In this document: one piece after another, positions 33,292 through 41,857 of the stretch
How the letters are laid out: every line of letters starts with the position of its first letter
Position numbering within the stretch: the first letter of the stretch is position 1
Translations under genes and position numbers: made by a program
The notes under the pieces: generated by a model
The model's database searches: none
What the model was told of the DNA's origin: nothing
What the model saw: the letters and a program-made list of their open reading frames with translations, nothing else
Source: Actinoplanes sandaracinus
GTDB lineage: Bacteria; Actinomycetota; Actinomycetes; Mycobacteriales; Micromonosporaceae
Direction: 5' to 3'
Length of the DNA stretch: 64,000 nt
Assembly: GCF_030009775.1 (NCBI RefSeq)
Contig: NZ_JASCTH010000007.1
Span: 124,001-188,000, forward strand

Positions 33292-33831
33292 ATGCTGCTC
33301 CGCAAATTCGCGGCGGCCGTCTTCGCCGTCCTGGCCGTCGGCGGCGTCCAGGCGGCGACCGCCGCGCCCGCCGCCGCGGCACCCCGAATCCTCTACTACG
33401 ACGCCAGCCAGGCCCAGGAGTTCCGGTCCGTCGTCGACCAGGGCGCCCAGATCTGGAACAGCCGGGTCGCCAACGTCCGCCTGATGCCGGTCACCGCCGG
33501 CCGGACCCCCAACATCCGGGTGTACGCCGACAACGGCTGGCCCCGCGCCCAGACCACCTCACTGGGCAACGGCCGCTGGTACATGGGCCGCCAGGCCGTC
33601 AACCAGGGTTACCACCCGCCGCGGATCGCCGCGCACGAGTTCGGTCACCTGCTCGGGCTGCCCGACCGGCGAACCGGCCTGTGCGCCGACCTGATGTCCG
33701 GCAGCAGCGCACCGGTCAGCTGCACCAACCCCAACCCGAACACCCGTGAGGCGGCCACCGTCAACGCGAACTTCGCCACCGCGGCCGCTGTGCCCGCGCA
33801 GGCGTTCGCCTGGAGCGGCAGCGAGCGCTAG
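33292..33831 (+). CDS. Snapalysin-type secreted zinc metalloprotease (M7)
   Basis: 179 residues. Signal peptide ending near AAAA-PRILYYD. The zinc site is HEFGHLLGLPD with H115, E116, H119 and D125, the extended HExxHxxGxxD form that defines snapalysin (small neutral protease of Streptomyces). Two cysteine pairs occur around 131 and 144. ATG has GGAGGAA at 3-5 bases. Normally activated by removal of a short propeptide; none is obvious here. The 3' end overlaps the convergent AraC gene by 4 bases. Confidence 0.93.
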   Translation: MLLRKFAAAVFAVLAVGGVQAATAAPAAAAPRILYYDASQAQEFRSVVDQGAQIWNSRVANVRLMPVTAGRTPNIRVYADNGWPRAQTTSLGNGRWYMGRQAVNQGYHPPRIAAHEFGHLLGLPDRRTGLCADLMSGSSAPVSCTNPNPNTREAATVNANFATAAAVPAQAFAWSGSER

Positions 33832-34559
33832 CCGGGCGGAACACCGAGTTCGCGGGCCAGGGCGGCCGGTGGGAGCCCGGCCAACTGGACGGTCTCTCGG
33901 CTGAGATGCGCCTGGTCCGCGTACCCGGCACGCAGCGCCAGCTCACCGAGGCCACCCGGCGCGGCCCTTTCCAGCAGGCCGAGGAACCGGCGGAACCGCA
34001 GCACCCGGTGCAGGGTCTTCGGGCCGTAACCGACCGCCGCGGTGAACCGGCGCCGCAACTGCCGGTCGCCGAGGCCGACGTGCGAACCGAGCTCGTGGAC
34101 CCGCACCCGCGGGTCGTGGAGCAGCCGCACCGACTCCAGCGTCGCCGGGTCGGGTGGCCGCTCCCCCGCCAGAGCGCCGGTCAGCGTGACGAGCCGGTCC
34201 AGCGCCTCGGCCGGCGACAGCATGCCGGGCAGGCGGCGGGCGGCGGCGGGACGCAGATCCACCAGGTCGACGCGGCGGTCGCGGACCTCGTCGAGCGGCA
34301 GCCCCAGCAGGGGGCCGCCGGCTCCGGGCCGCAACCGCACGCCCACCAGGGTCCGCCCGGCCGTCATCACCGCCGGCATCGGCCCGGTGTCCGGCCCGGC
34401 CAGGAACGCGCCGCGGTCACTCTCCCAGATCAGGTCGACACAGCCGTCCGGCAGGACCAGCGCCGCGCGCCGGGTCTCGGTGGCCCGGCGCCGCCACAGG
34501 CACACCACGGCACCGCGCAGCGGCGCCGGCGGCGGCCACTCCGCATAGGTCGTCACCAC
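33828..34559 (-). CDS. AraC-family regulator (DUF6597-like N-terminus)
   Basis: 243 residues from GTG 34559. The N-terminal domain has PLRGAVVCLWRRR, LVLPDGCVDLIW and VGVRLRPGAG, as in the AraC regulators annotated with a DUF6597-type sensor; the C-terminal helix-turn-helix pair covers about 145-240 (VGLGDRQLRRRFTAAVGYGP, FRRFLGLLERA, GYADQAHLSRE). A TTG at 34589 would lengthen it, but a -35/-10-like pair (TTGAAG, GATAAT) occupies that stretch and would give a leaderless message starting at the GTG. Targets unknown. Confidence 0.85.
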   Translation of the reverse strand: MVTTYAEWPPPAPLRGAVVCLWRRRATETRRAALVLPDGCVDLIWESDRGAFLAGPDTGPMPAVMTAGRTLVGVRLRPGAGGPLLGLPLDEVRDRRVDLVDLRPAAARRLPGMLSPAEALDRLVTLTGALAGERPPDPATLESVRLLHDPRVRVHELGSHVGLGDRQLRRRFTAAVGYGPKTLHRVLRFRRFLGLLERAAPGGLGELALRAGYADQAHLSRETVQLAGLPPAALARELGVPPG

Positions 34560-34623
34560 GGCATTATCGCGCGTGTCCGTTTCCTTCAAGACGGGCGCCG
34601 GACGGGCCGCCTAGGGTCGCCAC

Positions 34624-35520
34624 ATGACCGAAGACGACCCCTTCCTGGCCGCTGACCGGTTCCTTCAGCGTGAGGGCCGCCTGCTGGAGCGCCGCCTGTT
34701 CGCCACCCTCTATCAGGGCGCGTCACCGGACGGCGTGGTGGACGTGCTGCGCGGCTACCGCAACGACGACGGCGGTTTCGGCCACGGGCTGGAACCGGAC
34801 AAGCGCTGCCCGGCCAGCCTGCCCATCGATGTCGAGGTGGCCCTGCAGGCGCTGGCCACGGCCGGCGCGGCCGACCCGGGCCTGCTGGCGCCGGCATGTG
34901 ACTATCTGAGCCGGGTCGCGGCCGAGGCCGGCGCCGGAGGTGCGGTGCCCCTGGCGTTTCCGATCATCGAGCGGTTCCCGCGGGCCGCCCACTGGACGGA
35001 CTGGACGTACGCGCCGAGCGTCAATCCGACCGCGGGCCTGGCCGGCCACCTGCATCAGCTCGGTTTCGACCACCCGTGGCGGGAGGACGCCACCGGCTGG
35101 TGCTGGCGGCAGATCGAGGCCGGGACGCTGCCCGGCGAAGTGCACGGGCTCGGCGAGGTGCTGGTGTTCCTCGGCCACGTCCCCGACCGCGAGCGGGCCG
35201 GCCGGCACGCCCCCGAGGTGCTGAAGCAGATGGCCGCCACCACGATGTTCCACGCGATGCCCCGGCCCGGCGAGTACGGCCTGACCCCGCTGCACGTGGC
35301 TCCCACCGCCGACGCGCCCTGGCGGGGGCTGTTCGACGACACCCAGATCGAGGCGCACCTGGACCACCTGGCCGGGGCGCAGCTGCCCGACGGCGGCTGG
35401 CCGGTCACCTGGGAGCCGCCGGGCCAGGCGTCCCTGATGGACTGGCGTGGGATCGTCACCCTGCAGGCGCTGCGCACCCTCACCTCGTACGGCCGCCTGT
35501 CCCCCACCGCGGCGGCGTGA
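34624..35520 (+). CDS. Alpha-alpha-toroid (prenyltransferase-like) protein
   Basis: 298 residues with repeats of the squalene-cyclase/prenyltransferase toroid type: RGYRNDDGGFGHGLEPD, and at the end AQLPDGGWPVTWEP. The catalytic DxDD of cyclases is absent. Conserved in actinobacteria without a known reaction. Starts 65 bases from the divergent AraC gene. Its stop is one base from the stop of the convergent phosphatase gene, so there is no room for a terminator between them. Confidence 0.8.
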   Translation: MTEDDPFLAADRFLQREGRLLERRLFATLYQGASPDGVVDVLRGYRNDDGGFGHGLEPDKRCPASLPIDVEVALQALATAGAADPGLLAPACDYLSRVAAEAGAGGAVPLAFPIIERFPRAAHWTDWTYAPSVNPTAGLAGHLHQLGFDHPWREDATGWCWRQIEAGTLPGEVHGLGEVLVFLGHVPDRERAGRHAPEVLKQMAATTMFHAMPRPGEYGLTPLHVAPTADAPWRGLFDDTQIEAHLDHLAGAQLPDGGWPVTWEPPGQASLMDWRGIVTLQALRTLTSYGRLSPTAAA

Positions 35521-35521
35521 A

Positions 35522-37294
35522 TCAGTCCAGAGTGTCGATCAGCAGCACCGAGGCGTCGTCCTCCCGTTCACCGAGCGGGGTGATCTCCATCAGCAGGTCG
35601 GCGAGCTCGTCCAGGCCGGCACCGGGATTGTCGGTCAGCACCCGGTGCAGGCAGTCGATGCCGTCGTCGATCGGGCAGGTCCGGGTCTCGATCAGGCCGT
35701 CGGTGTAGAGCACCAGCCGGCTCCCGGCGGGCAGCCGCCGGGTGTGGGTGCGCCGGGTCACCCCGCGCAACGCGCCGAGCAGCGGCCCGCCGAGGGCCAG
35801 CTGGGTCACCGTGCCGTCCGGCAGCACCACGGTCGGCGGCAGGTGGCCGGCGCTGGCCCAGGTGAGGGTGTGGCCGCCGTCGGGTTCGGCGGTGAGGTAG
35901 GCGACCAGCGCGGTGGCGATGCCCTCGACACCGAGCGCCTTCACGGCCCGTTCGAACCGCTGCAGCAGCGCCGACGGGTAGTCGTAGCGGTCCACCAGCA
36001 GGGTCCGCAGCATGCTGCGGTAGTGGCCCATGGTCGCGGCCGCGGTGACGCCGTGCCCGGCCACGTCCCCGATGACCACGGCCATCCGGGTGTCGTCGAT
36101 GCGGACCGCGTCGTACCAGTCGCCACCGACCAGGTCGCTGCGGCCGGCCGGCACGTACCGCGCGGTCATCCGCACGTGGTCGAGTTCGGGCAACGGGCTC
36201 AGCAGAGCCTTCTGCATCGTCTCGGCGGCCGTGCGCCGGTCGTCGTACTCGGTGGCCCGCAGCAGCGCCTGCGCGACGTAACCGGAGAGGGCGGTCAGCA
36301 CCGCCTGCTCGGCCTCGTCCGGCGAGTAGGGCTGCCGCCAGCAGAAGGTCAGCGACCCGATCGGCCCGTGCACGCCCGGCAGCGGGACGCTGACGGCCGC
36401 CTGCCACTTCATCTCGGCGAAGGTGTCCAGCGCGTCCGGCGTCTGCTCCGCGACCGCCGCGAGATCACGCAGGATGACGGTACGGCCGGTGCGGGCCGCC
36501 AGTCCCGAGGGGGTTCGCACGTCGCCGCCGTAGTGGGCCCACCGGTCGGCGAGGTGCCCCGGCAGCAGCCGGCCCGAGGCGAGCTGGATCGTCCCGCCGG
36601 CCTCCAGCCACGACACCCCGACGTAAGCCGGGTCGAGACTGCCGATGACCAGGTTGCGGACGGTCTCGACGACGTCGTCGGAGCTGGCGGCGGCGCCGAG
36701 CGCGGCGCTGGCCCGCAGCAGCAGCCGGCTGCGTTCGGCCACCAGGTGGGCCCGGCCCTGGCCCTCCGACGCCACCTGGCGCTGCTGTTCGGCGTGGTAA
36801 GACGCGATCCGGAGCTGAAGGCTGTCCGAGCAGGCCGCCGCCAGATCGGCGAGCAGCGCCGTCTGCTGCTCCGTCCACTGCCGCGGCTCGTGGTCGATGG
36901 CGCACAGTGAGCCGAGGACCCGCCCGTCCGCGTCCAGGACCGGCATGCCCGCGTAACCGACCACACCGAGATCCTCGATGGCGAGGTTGCCACGCACCCG
37001 CGGGTCCTCACGCGCGTCGGTGACGATCAGCGGCTTCGCGGTCTCGACGACATGCTTGCAGAACGAGTGGCTCAGCGGCGTCTGCCGGCGACGCTGCCAC
37101 GGCTCGCCCAGGCCGTAGGCGCCCGGGAAGAACTGCCGCTCGGCGTCGACCAGCGAGACCAGGGCCACCGGCACGCCCAGCACGGTCCGCACCAGGGCGG
37201 CGAACCGGTCGAACATCGGATCGGGGATCGCGCCGAGGCCGGTGCGCAGCAGTGCGGCCAGGCGTTGCCCCTCCGCGTCACCGACCGTCATCAT
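35522..37294 (-). CDS. SpoIIE/PP2C-type phosphatase with two GAF domains
   Basis: 590 residues. First GAF about 25-165 (FPGAYGLGEP, CAIDHEPRQW), second GAF about 190-340, then the SpoIIE phosphatase domain with metal-binding aspartates in GGDWYDA, GDVAGHG, YTDGLIE and EDDASVLL. Such proteins dephosphorylate anti-sigma-antagonist type partners in stress signalling. ATG 37294 is chosen because GGAGGG lies just upstream. No partner gene nearby. Confidence 0.92.
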   Translation of the reverse strand: MMTVGDAEGQRLAALLRTGLGAIPDPMFDRFAALVRTVLGVPVALVSLVDAERQFFPGAYGLGEPWQRRRQTPLSHSFCKHVVETAKPLIVTDAREDPRVRGNLAIEDLGVVGYAGMPVLDADGRVLGSLCAIDHEPRQWTEQQTALLADLAAACSDSLQLRIASYHAEQQRQVASEGQGRAHLVAERSRLLLRASAALGAAASSDDVVETVRNLVIGSLDPAYVGVSWLEAGGTIQLASGRLLPGHLADRWAHYGGDVRTPSGLAARTGRTVILRDLAAVAEQTPDALDTFAEMKWQAAVSVPLPGVHGPIGSLTFCWRQPYSPDEAEQAVLTALSGYVAQALLRATEYDDRRTAAETMQKALLSPLPELDHVRMTARYVPAGRSDLVGGDWYDAVRIDDTRMAVVIGDVAGHGVTAAATMGHYRSMLRTLLVDRYDYPSALLQRFERAVKALGVEGIATALVAYLTAEPDGGHTLTWASAGHLPPTVVLPDGTVTQLALGGPLLGALRGVTRRTHTRRLPAGSRLVLYTDGLIETRTCPIDDGIDCLHRVLTDNPGAGLDELADLLMEITPLGEREDDASVLLIDTLD

Positions 37295-37369
37295 CGCCCT
37301 CCGCACTCATCCCGGCGACAATGCCATACCCACTGAGCCGGTAGTACATCGGTCGAGCGGGCGACGGGT

Positions 37370-38911
37370 CTAGACGACGGTGGACACCTGCGTCGAGGCA
37401 CGGCCCCGGCCGTGGCGTTTGGCGTGGTAGAGGCTGCGGTCGGCGTCGTTGAGCAGGGCCGGCAGCTCGTGGCGGCCACCGTGATGGACGCCGATGCTGA
37501 CCGAGATGGTGAGCCCGTCCGCCACCTCGTCCCACGGGTGGGTGCGCACCGCGTCGAGGATGTGCTGCGCCCGCGCGCCGGGCACCTCCGGCTGCACGTC
37601 GGCGAGGATGACCACGAACTCGTCACCGCCCAGCCGCGCCGCCAGGTCGGTCGGCCGGACGTGGGCGGACAGGATGTGACCGAGGCGGGCGAGGACCACG
37701 TCGCCGACGTCGTGGCCGAAGTTGTCGTTGACCGCTTTGAAACGGTCGACGTCGATCATCATCACGGCGTACGACGTCCCGTCGACAGCGGCGAGGTAGG
37801 CCTGGTAGCCGCGCCGGTTGGCCAGGCCGGTCAGTTCGTCGACCACGAGATCGCGGCGCAACTGTTCGTGGTCGCGGCGGCGCCGCTCGACGGCGATGGC
37901 GTCGCGCATGCCGGACATCCGGTCGACCCGGTCGTTCCAGCGCAGCCGGGCGAGCTCGTCGCCGTACCGGATGGCGGTGGGGTTGGTCCCCGGCCGTTTG
38001 GCGATGAGGCTGAGCCGCAGCAACTGGGTGCAGGTGGGCAGGGGCATGCCGGGATCGTCGGTGGCGGCTTCGGCGAGCCGGGCGGCGCGGTCGGCGTCGC
38101 CGGCCCGGGCGGCCGAGATGGCGGCGCCGAGGGACGCGATCCGCTCCTCGGTGGGCGTCGCGGCGCGGCCGGCGAGGGCGGTCAGCAGGTGCCGGCTGCC
38201 GTGGAGCTGGGTGACCCAGACCGGCGGCCAGGCGTCGTCGGTCGGATCGCCCACCGCCGACAGCAGCTCGCCGGCGCGGGCCGCCGCGGCGTCCCACTCG
38301 CCGATGGCGGCGAGGCAGGAGGCCCAGTCGAGAGCGAGGTCGAACGAGTTGATGGCGACGACGCGCCACTGCCGGCGGACGGTCTCGGCCCATCTGCCGC
38401 CACCCTCGCCGGCCAGGGCCTGTGCGGTGAGCTCGTAGTAATCCAGGGCGAGTTCCCAGAACCCCAGCTCGTGGGCCACGCAGGCGACCTCGATCAGGGC
38501 GCCGGCGCGGTGCACCACCGGCGTGGCCGGGTCGTCGTCGTCGAGCATCACGACGGCCTGCACGAGCAGAGCCGCCGCCGATTCGCCGGCCGTGGAGGTG
38601 CGCCGCCGGGTGGCGCGGCGGGCCGCTTTGACCGCGATCGCGAGGGCGAGCAGCGCCGTGTCGCCGAGGAGCACCGCCGTGTCCAGCATCGCGTCGGTGT
38701 GCGCGGTGCCGTCGCGGCCGTCCTCCAGACAGGCCAGGGAACGGGCGAAGTGCAACAGCAGGCGTACGTCGTCCCAGCCTCGTGCCCTGGCCCGCCGGTC
38801 GGCGGCCTCGACCCGCGCGGCGTCGTTGTGGCCCTGTGCGGCCTCGACCAGCAGGTACGCCTGCTCGATCGCCGCCTCGTGGTCGGCCACCTCAGCTTCG
38901 TCGGCGGGCAC
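37370..38911 (-). CDS. Diguanylate cyclase with TPR-like N-terminus
   Basis: 513 residues. About 330 residues of helical, TPR-like repeats (Ala-rich, EAADRRARARGWDD type) precede the GGDEF domain (about 340-510), which has the active-site GGDEF at 428-432 and an inhibitory RxxD motif (RPTD) five residues before it. Synthesises cyclic-di-GMP from GTP, probably sensing through protein interaction, since there is no membrane segment. GTG start. The EAL-DICT protein at 28548 could be a counterpart. Confidence 0.92.
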   Translation of the reverse strand: MPADEAEVADHEAAIEQAYLLVEAAQGHNDAARVEAADRRARARGWDDVRLLLHFARSLACLEDGRDGTAHTDAMLDTAVLLGDTALLALAIAVKAARRATRRRTSTAGESAAALLVQAVVMLDDDDPATPVVHRAGALIEVACVAHELGFWELALDYYELTAQALAGEGGGRWAETVRRQWRVVAINSFDLALDWASCLAAIGEWDAAAARAGELLSAVGDPTDDAWPPVWVTQLHGSRHLLTALAGRAATPTEERIASLGAAISAARAGDADRAARLAEAATDDPGMPLPTCTQLLRLSLIAKRPGTNPTAIRYGDELARLRWNDRVDRMSGMRDAIAVERRRRDHEQLRRDLVVDELTGLANRRGYQAYLAAVDGTSYAVMMIDVDRFKAVNDNFGHDVGDVVLARLGHILSAHVRPTDLAARLGGDEFVVILADVQPEVPGARAQHILDAVRTHPWDEVADGLTISVSIGVHHGGRHELPALLNDADRSLYHAKRHGRGRASTQVSTVV

Positions 38912-39081
38912 GCACCGAATCTAGCCCGCCCGGGCCAATGACGCGTGCGCCATCCCAGGCTCGTGGACCGGCGAAGGCGCGCGATGATCAGCGGACCGCG
39001 CCGGCCTCGGCTCGCCGGTGCTGCCGTCCGCGGCCCCCGGCCGACGTTTGCGGTGATCGGCCTCGGGGCAACCGCGCCCCC

Positions 39082-39834
39082 ATGCCAGGCTGGGTGCAAG
39101 CGGGAGCGTGGGGACTGCTGGCCGGATCGGCGCTGCTGATCGGCGCGGCGGTGGGCTTTCTGGCGCCGGTGCCGCGCCGGGTGATCGCGTCGGTGATGGC
39201 GTTCGGCGCCGGGGTGCTGCTGTCGGCGGTCGCGTTCGAGCTGATCGGCGAGGCTCACGAGCAGGCGGGCCTGCCGCCCACCGTGCTCGGCGCGCTGGGT
39301 GGGGCGGTCGTCTACACCGGATGCAACGTGCTGCTGGCCCGCCGCGGCGCGCGTCACCGTAAGCGGTCCGGCGAGCAGCAGCCGTCCGAGAACGAACAGG
39401 GCGGCTCCGGTACGGCCCTCGCGCTCGGCGCCCTCCTCGACGGCGTCCCGGAGTCGATCGTCATCGGGACGAGCCTGCTGAGCGGGGGTCCGGTCAGCGT
39501 CGTCACGGTGGCGGCGGTGTTCGTCAGCAATGTGCCCGAGGGCCTGTCCAGCGCGGCCGGGATGCGCCGGGCCGGCCGCTCGAAGGCGTACGTCCTCGGC
39601 CTGTGGTCGGGCATCGCGCTGGTCAGCGGGATCGCCGCGGTCGCCGGGTTCACCCTGCTCGGCGGGTTGTCCGCGGCGGTGCTGGCCGCGATCACCGCGT
39701 TCGCCGGCGGGGCGATCCTGGCGATGGTCGCGGACACCATGATCCCGGAGGCGTTCGAGGAGGCCCACCTGCTGACCGGGCTGATCACCGTGGCGGGCTT
39801 CCTCGTGGCGTTCGCCCTGTCCCAGACCGGCTGA
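39082..39834 (+). CDS. ZIP-family metal transporter
   Basis: 250 residues, seven to eight transmembrane helices. ZIP motifs: FELIGEAHEQA in helix 2, a charged loop between helices 3 and 4, GALLDGVPESIVIG (helix 4) and SNVPEGLSSAAGM (helix 5), then ADTMIPEAFEEAH. These hold the transport metal site. ATG 39082 is the first start that leaves a normal helix 1; its ribosome-binding site is weak. Likely imports zinc or another divalent metal. Confidence 0.88.
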   Translation: MPGWVQAGAWGLLAGSALLIGAAVGFLAPVPRRVIASVMAFGAGVLLSAVAFELIGEAHEQAGLPPTVLGALGGAVVYTGCNVLLARRGARHRKRSGEQQPSENEQGGSGTALALGALLDGVPESIVIGTSLLSGGPVSVVTVAAVFVSNVPEGLSSAAGMRRAGRSKAYVLGLWSGIALVSGIAAVAGFTLLGGLSAAVLAAITAFAGGAILAMVADTMIPEAFEEAHLLTGLITVAGFLVAFALSQTG

Positions 39835-39869
39835 GCCGCTGTCGCCGAGCGGCCGGGCCGGAGACGTCG

Positions 39870-41081
39870 CTACCGGGCGGCGCCGATGCGGCCGCCCACG
39901 GCGCCGAGGCCGATCACGGCGCCGTCCGGGCCGGGCGCGGTCGCGGTGATCACGACCTCGTCGCCGTCCTCCAGGAAGGTGCGGACCGAGCCGTCCGGCA
40001 GTTTGACCGGCTCCTCACCGCCCCAGCAGAGTTCGATCAGCGAACCCCGCTGGTCGGGCGAGGCGCCGCTGACGGTGCCGGAGGCGTAGAGGTCGCCGGT
40101 GCGCAGCGACGCCCCGTTGGCGGTCATGTGGGCGAGCATCTGCGCGCCGGTCCAGTACATGCCGGCGAACTCCGGCCGGGACACGACGTGACCGTTGAGC
40201 CGGACCTCCAGGCGCAGATCGAGACCCCACGGCGGGGCACCGGCGTCGTCCAGGTAGGGCAGCAACGGCACGGTCCGTGCCGGCGGCACCACCCGGGCGT
40301 GATCCAGAGCGGTCAGCGGGACGATCCACGGCGAGATCGAGGTGGCGAACGACTTGCCGAGGAACGGGCCGAGCGGAACGTACTCCCACGCCTGGATGTC
40401 GCGGGCGGACCAGTCGTTGACCAGGCACACCCCAAAGACGTGCTCGGGGAATCGGCTCATGTCGACGGGCCGGCCCAACGTCGATCCGGCGCCGACGACG
40501 AAGCCGAGCTCGGCCTCGATGTCGAGACGCCGGGACGGCCCGAAGGTGATCTCACCGTCGGGGCCGCGCCGCTGGCCGGACGGGCGGACGACCTCGGTGC
40601 CGGAGACGACGACGGTGCCGGCCCGGCCGTGGTAGCCGATCGGCAGGTGCTTCCAGTTCGGGGTCAGCGGGTCCTGGCCGGGACGGAACATCCGTCCCAG
40701 GTTGGTCGCGTGCTGCTCGGAGGCGTAGAAGTCGACGTAGTCGGCGACCGTGAACGGCAGGTGCATGATCGCGTCGCGGGCCGGCACCAGGGCGTGCGCG
40801 AGCAGGTCACGGTAGACCTCCTCGGTCAGCCAGGTGGTCAGCCGGGCGCGCACCTCGGCCCAGACCCGCGGGCCGGCGGCGAGCAGGGCGTCGAGCGACG
40901 GCCCCGCGACGGCGCCGGCCAGCTCCGGGGCCAGGCGGCGGGCGGCCGCCGGAAGGTCGATGATCCACTCGCCGACGGCGACGCCGGCGCGCGGGTGCGG
41001 GTCGCCGGGCGTGCCGAACACCCCGTAGGGCAGGGTGGCGACGCCGAACGGGTGGTCTGCCGGGATGCCGAGCCAGGTCAA
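39870..41081 (-). CDS. fahA: Fumarylacetoacetase, last step of homogentisate breakdown
   Basis: 403 residues. Hydrolyses fumarylacetoacetate to fumarate and acetoacetate. Landmarks: the N-terminal SH3-like part, VDFYASEQHATNLGRMFRP, LPIGYHGRA, RLDIEAELGFVVG (metal-binding Glu), VNDWSARDIQAWEYVPLGPF and the C-terminal SGTVSG, as in classical FAH. Start is TTG 41081 with AAAGGA 6 bases upstream; it overlaps the preceding stop (TTGA). Last gene of the operon with HGO and HPPD. Confidence 0.95.
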   Translation of the reverse strand: MTWLGIPADHPFGVATLPYGVFGTPGDPHPRAGVAVGEWIIDLPAAARRLAPELAGAVAGPSLDALLAAGPRVWAEVRARLTTWLTEEVYRDLLAHALVPARDAIMHLPFTVADYVDFYASEQHATNLGRMFRPGQDPLTPNWKHLPIGYHGRAGTVVVSGTEVVRPSGQRRGPDGEITFGPSRRLDIEAELGFVVGAGSTLGRPVDMSRFPEHVFGVCLVNDWSARDIQAWEYVPLGPFLGKSFATSISPWIVPLTALDHARVVPPARTVPLLPYLDDAGAPPWGLDLRLEVRLNGHVVSRPEFAGMYWTGAQMLAHMTANGASLRTGDLYASGTVSGASPDQRGSLIELCWGGEEPVKLPDGSVRTFLEDGDEVVITATAPGPDGAVIGLGAVGGRIGAAR

Positions 41082-41857
41082 CGCAGATCCTTTGAGAGAA
41101 GTCCGTATCGCAGCAGGCCGTCGACCGGCTCGCTGATGCTGCACGTGCCGAAACTGATGAAATGGTGCCGGACCGCCTTGGCCACGACCTCGTCGATCGC
41201 GGCGACCGCGGCCGCCACCCGTGCGCCGTCCTGGTCGGCCAGCGCCCGCTCGATCGCGTAACCCTGCAGGGCCCGGGTGGTCGCCAGGAGGACGTTCAGA
41301 TAGCCGTGATGTTCAAAACCGGTCACCGGGTCGCGATGGCGGATCGGATCGTGCAGCCCGGCGGTCAACTTGAACGCGAGCCCGCCGCGCACCGCGTACC
41401 AGATGGCCTGCGCCAGCTCCTCCTCGGACGGGAACGCCTCCGCCCGTACCCCACCGGTCCTGATCTTGAGGCGGAGGCCGGCGTCGCGCAAGGCCGCGAC
41501 GCGCGTCGCGGTGATCTCCGCGCAGGGGATCTCCTGGTACGCCGGAAGCGTCCCGACGAGGCCGGTCCTCGTGCTCTCCACCGCGACGATCTCCACAGCC
41601 GGGTGTGCGGGCAGCTCGGCCCCGCCGTCCGGAAGGACGAGCGAGACCGGCAGCGCCGGGCCGCCGTCCGCCGCGGACCTTTCGGCCGCGGCGGTCAGCT
41701 CGCCCCAGCGTGCCAGTGAGCAGACGAACGGCCCGAGCAGCGGCGCCAGCGGCGACGCCCGCCGTTCCCGGTGCGCGGTGACGGCGGCGGGCATCGGCAG
41801 ATTGCCGGGCGGAAAGATGGCCGCGTCGTCGAACAGGCCCGTGAACAGCGGGTTCAC
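41078..41857 (-). CDS. Unassigned protein of the homogentisate operon
   Basis: 259 residues, no recognised family and no signal peptide. Begins NPLFTGLFDDAAIFPPGNLP, contains RLKIRTGGVRAEAFPSEEEL, GGLAFKLTAGLHDPIRHRDP and GFEHHGYLNVLLAT, and ends with HHFISFGTCSISEP. It overlaps HGO and FAH genes by 4 bases each, so it is made with them. In many bacteria this slot holds maleylacetoacetate isomerase; this protein does not show the glutathione-transferase or mycothiol-isomerase pattern, so a role in that step is only a possibility. Confidence 0.85.
   Translation of the reverse strand: MNPLFTGLFDDAAIFPPGNLPMPAAVTAHRERRASPLAPLLGPFVCSLARWGELTAAAERSAADGGPALPVSLVLPDGGAELPAHPAVEIVAVESTRTGLVGTLPAYQEIPCAEITATRVAALRDAGLRLKIRTGGVRAEAFPSEEELAQAIWYAVRGGLAFKLTAGLHDPIRHRDPVTGFEHHGYLNVLLATTRALQGYAIERALADQDGARVAAAVAAIDEVVAKAVRHHFISFGTCSISEPVDGLLRYGLLSKDLR

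Noticed and set aside
34563-34589. TTGAAG/GATAAT pair as a firm promoter of the AraC gene
   Set aside because: Spacing of about 15 bases is shorter than the usual 16-18, so it is mentioned only as support for a leaderless start.
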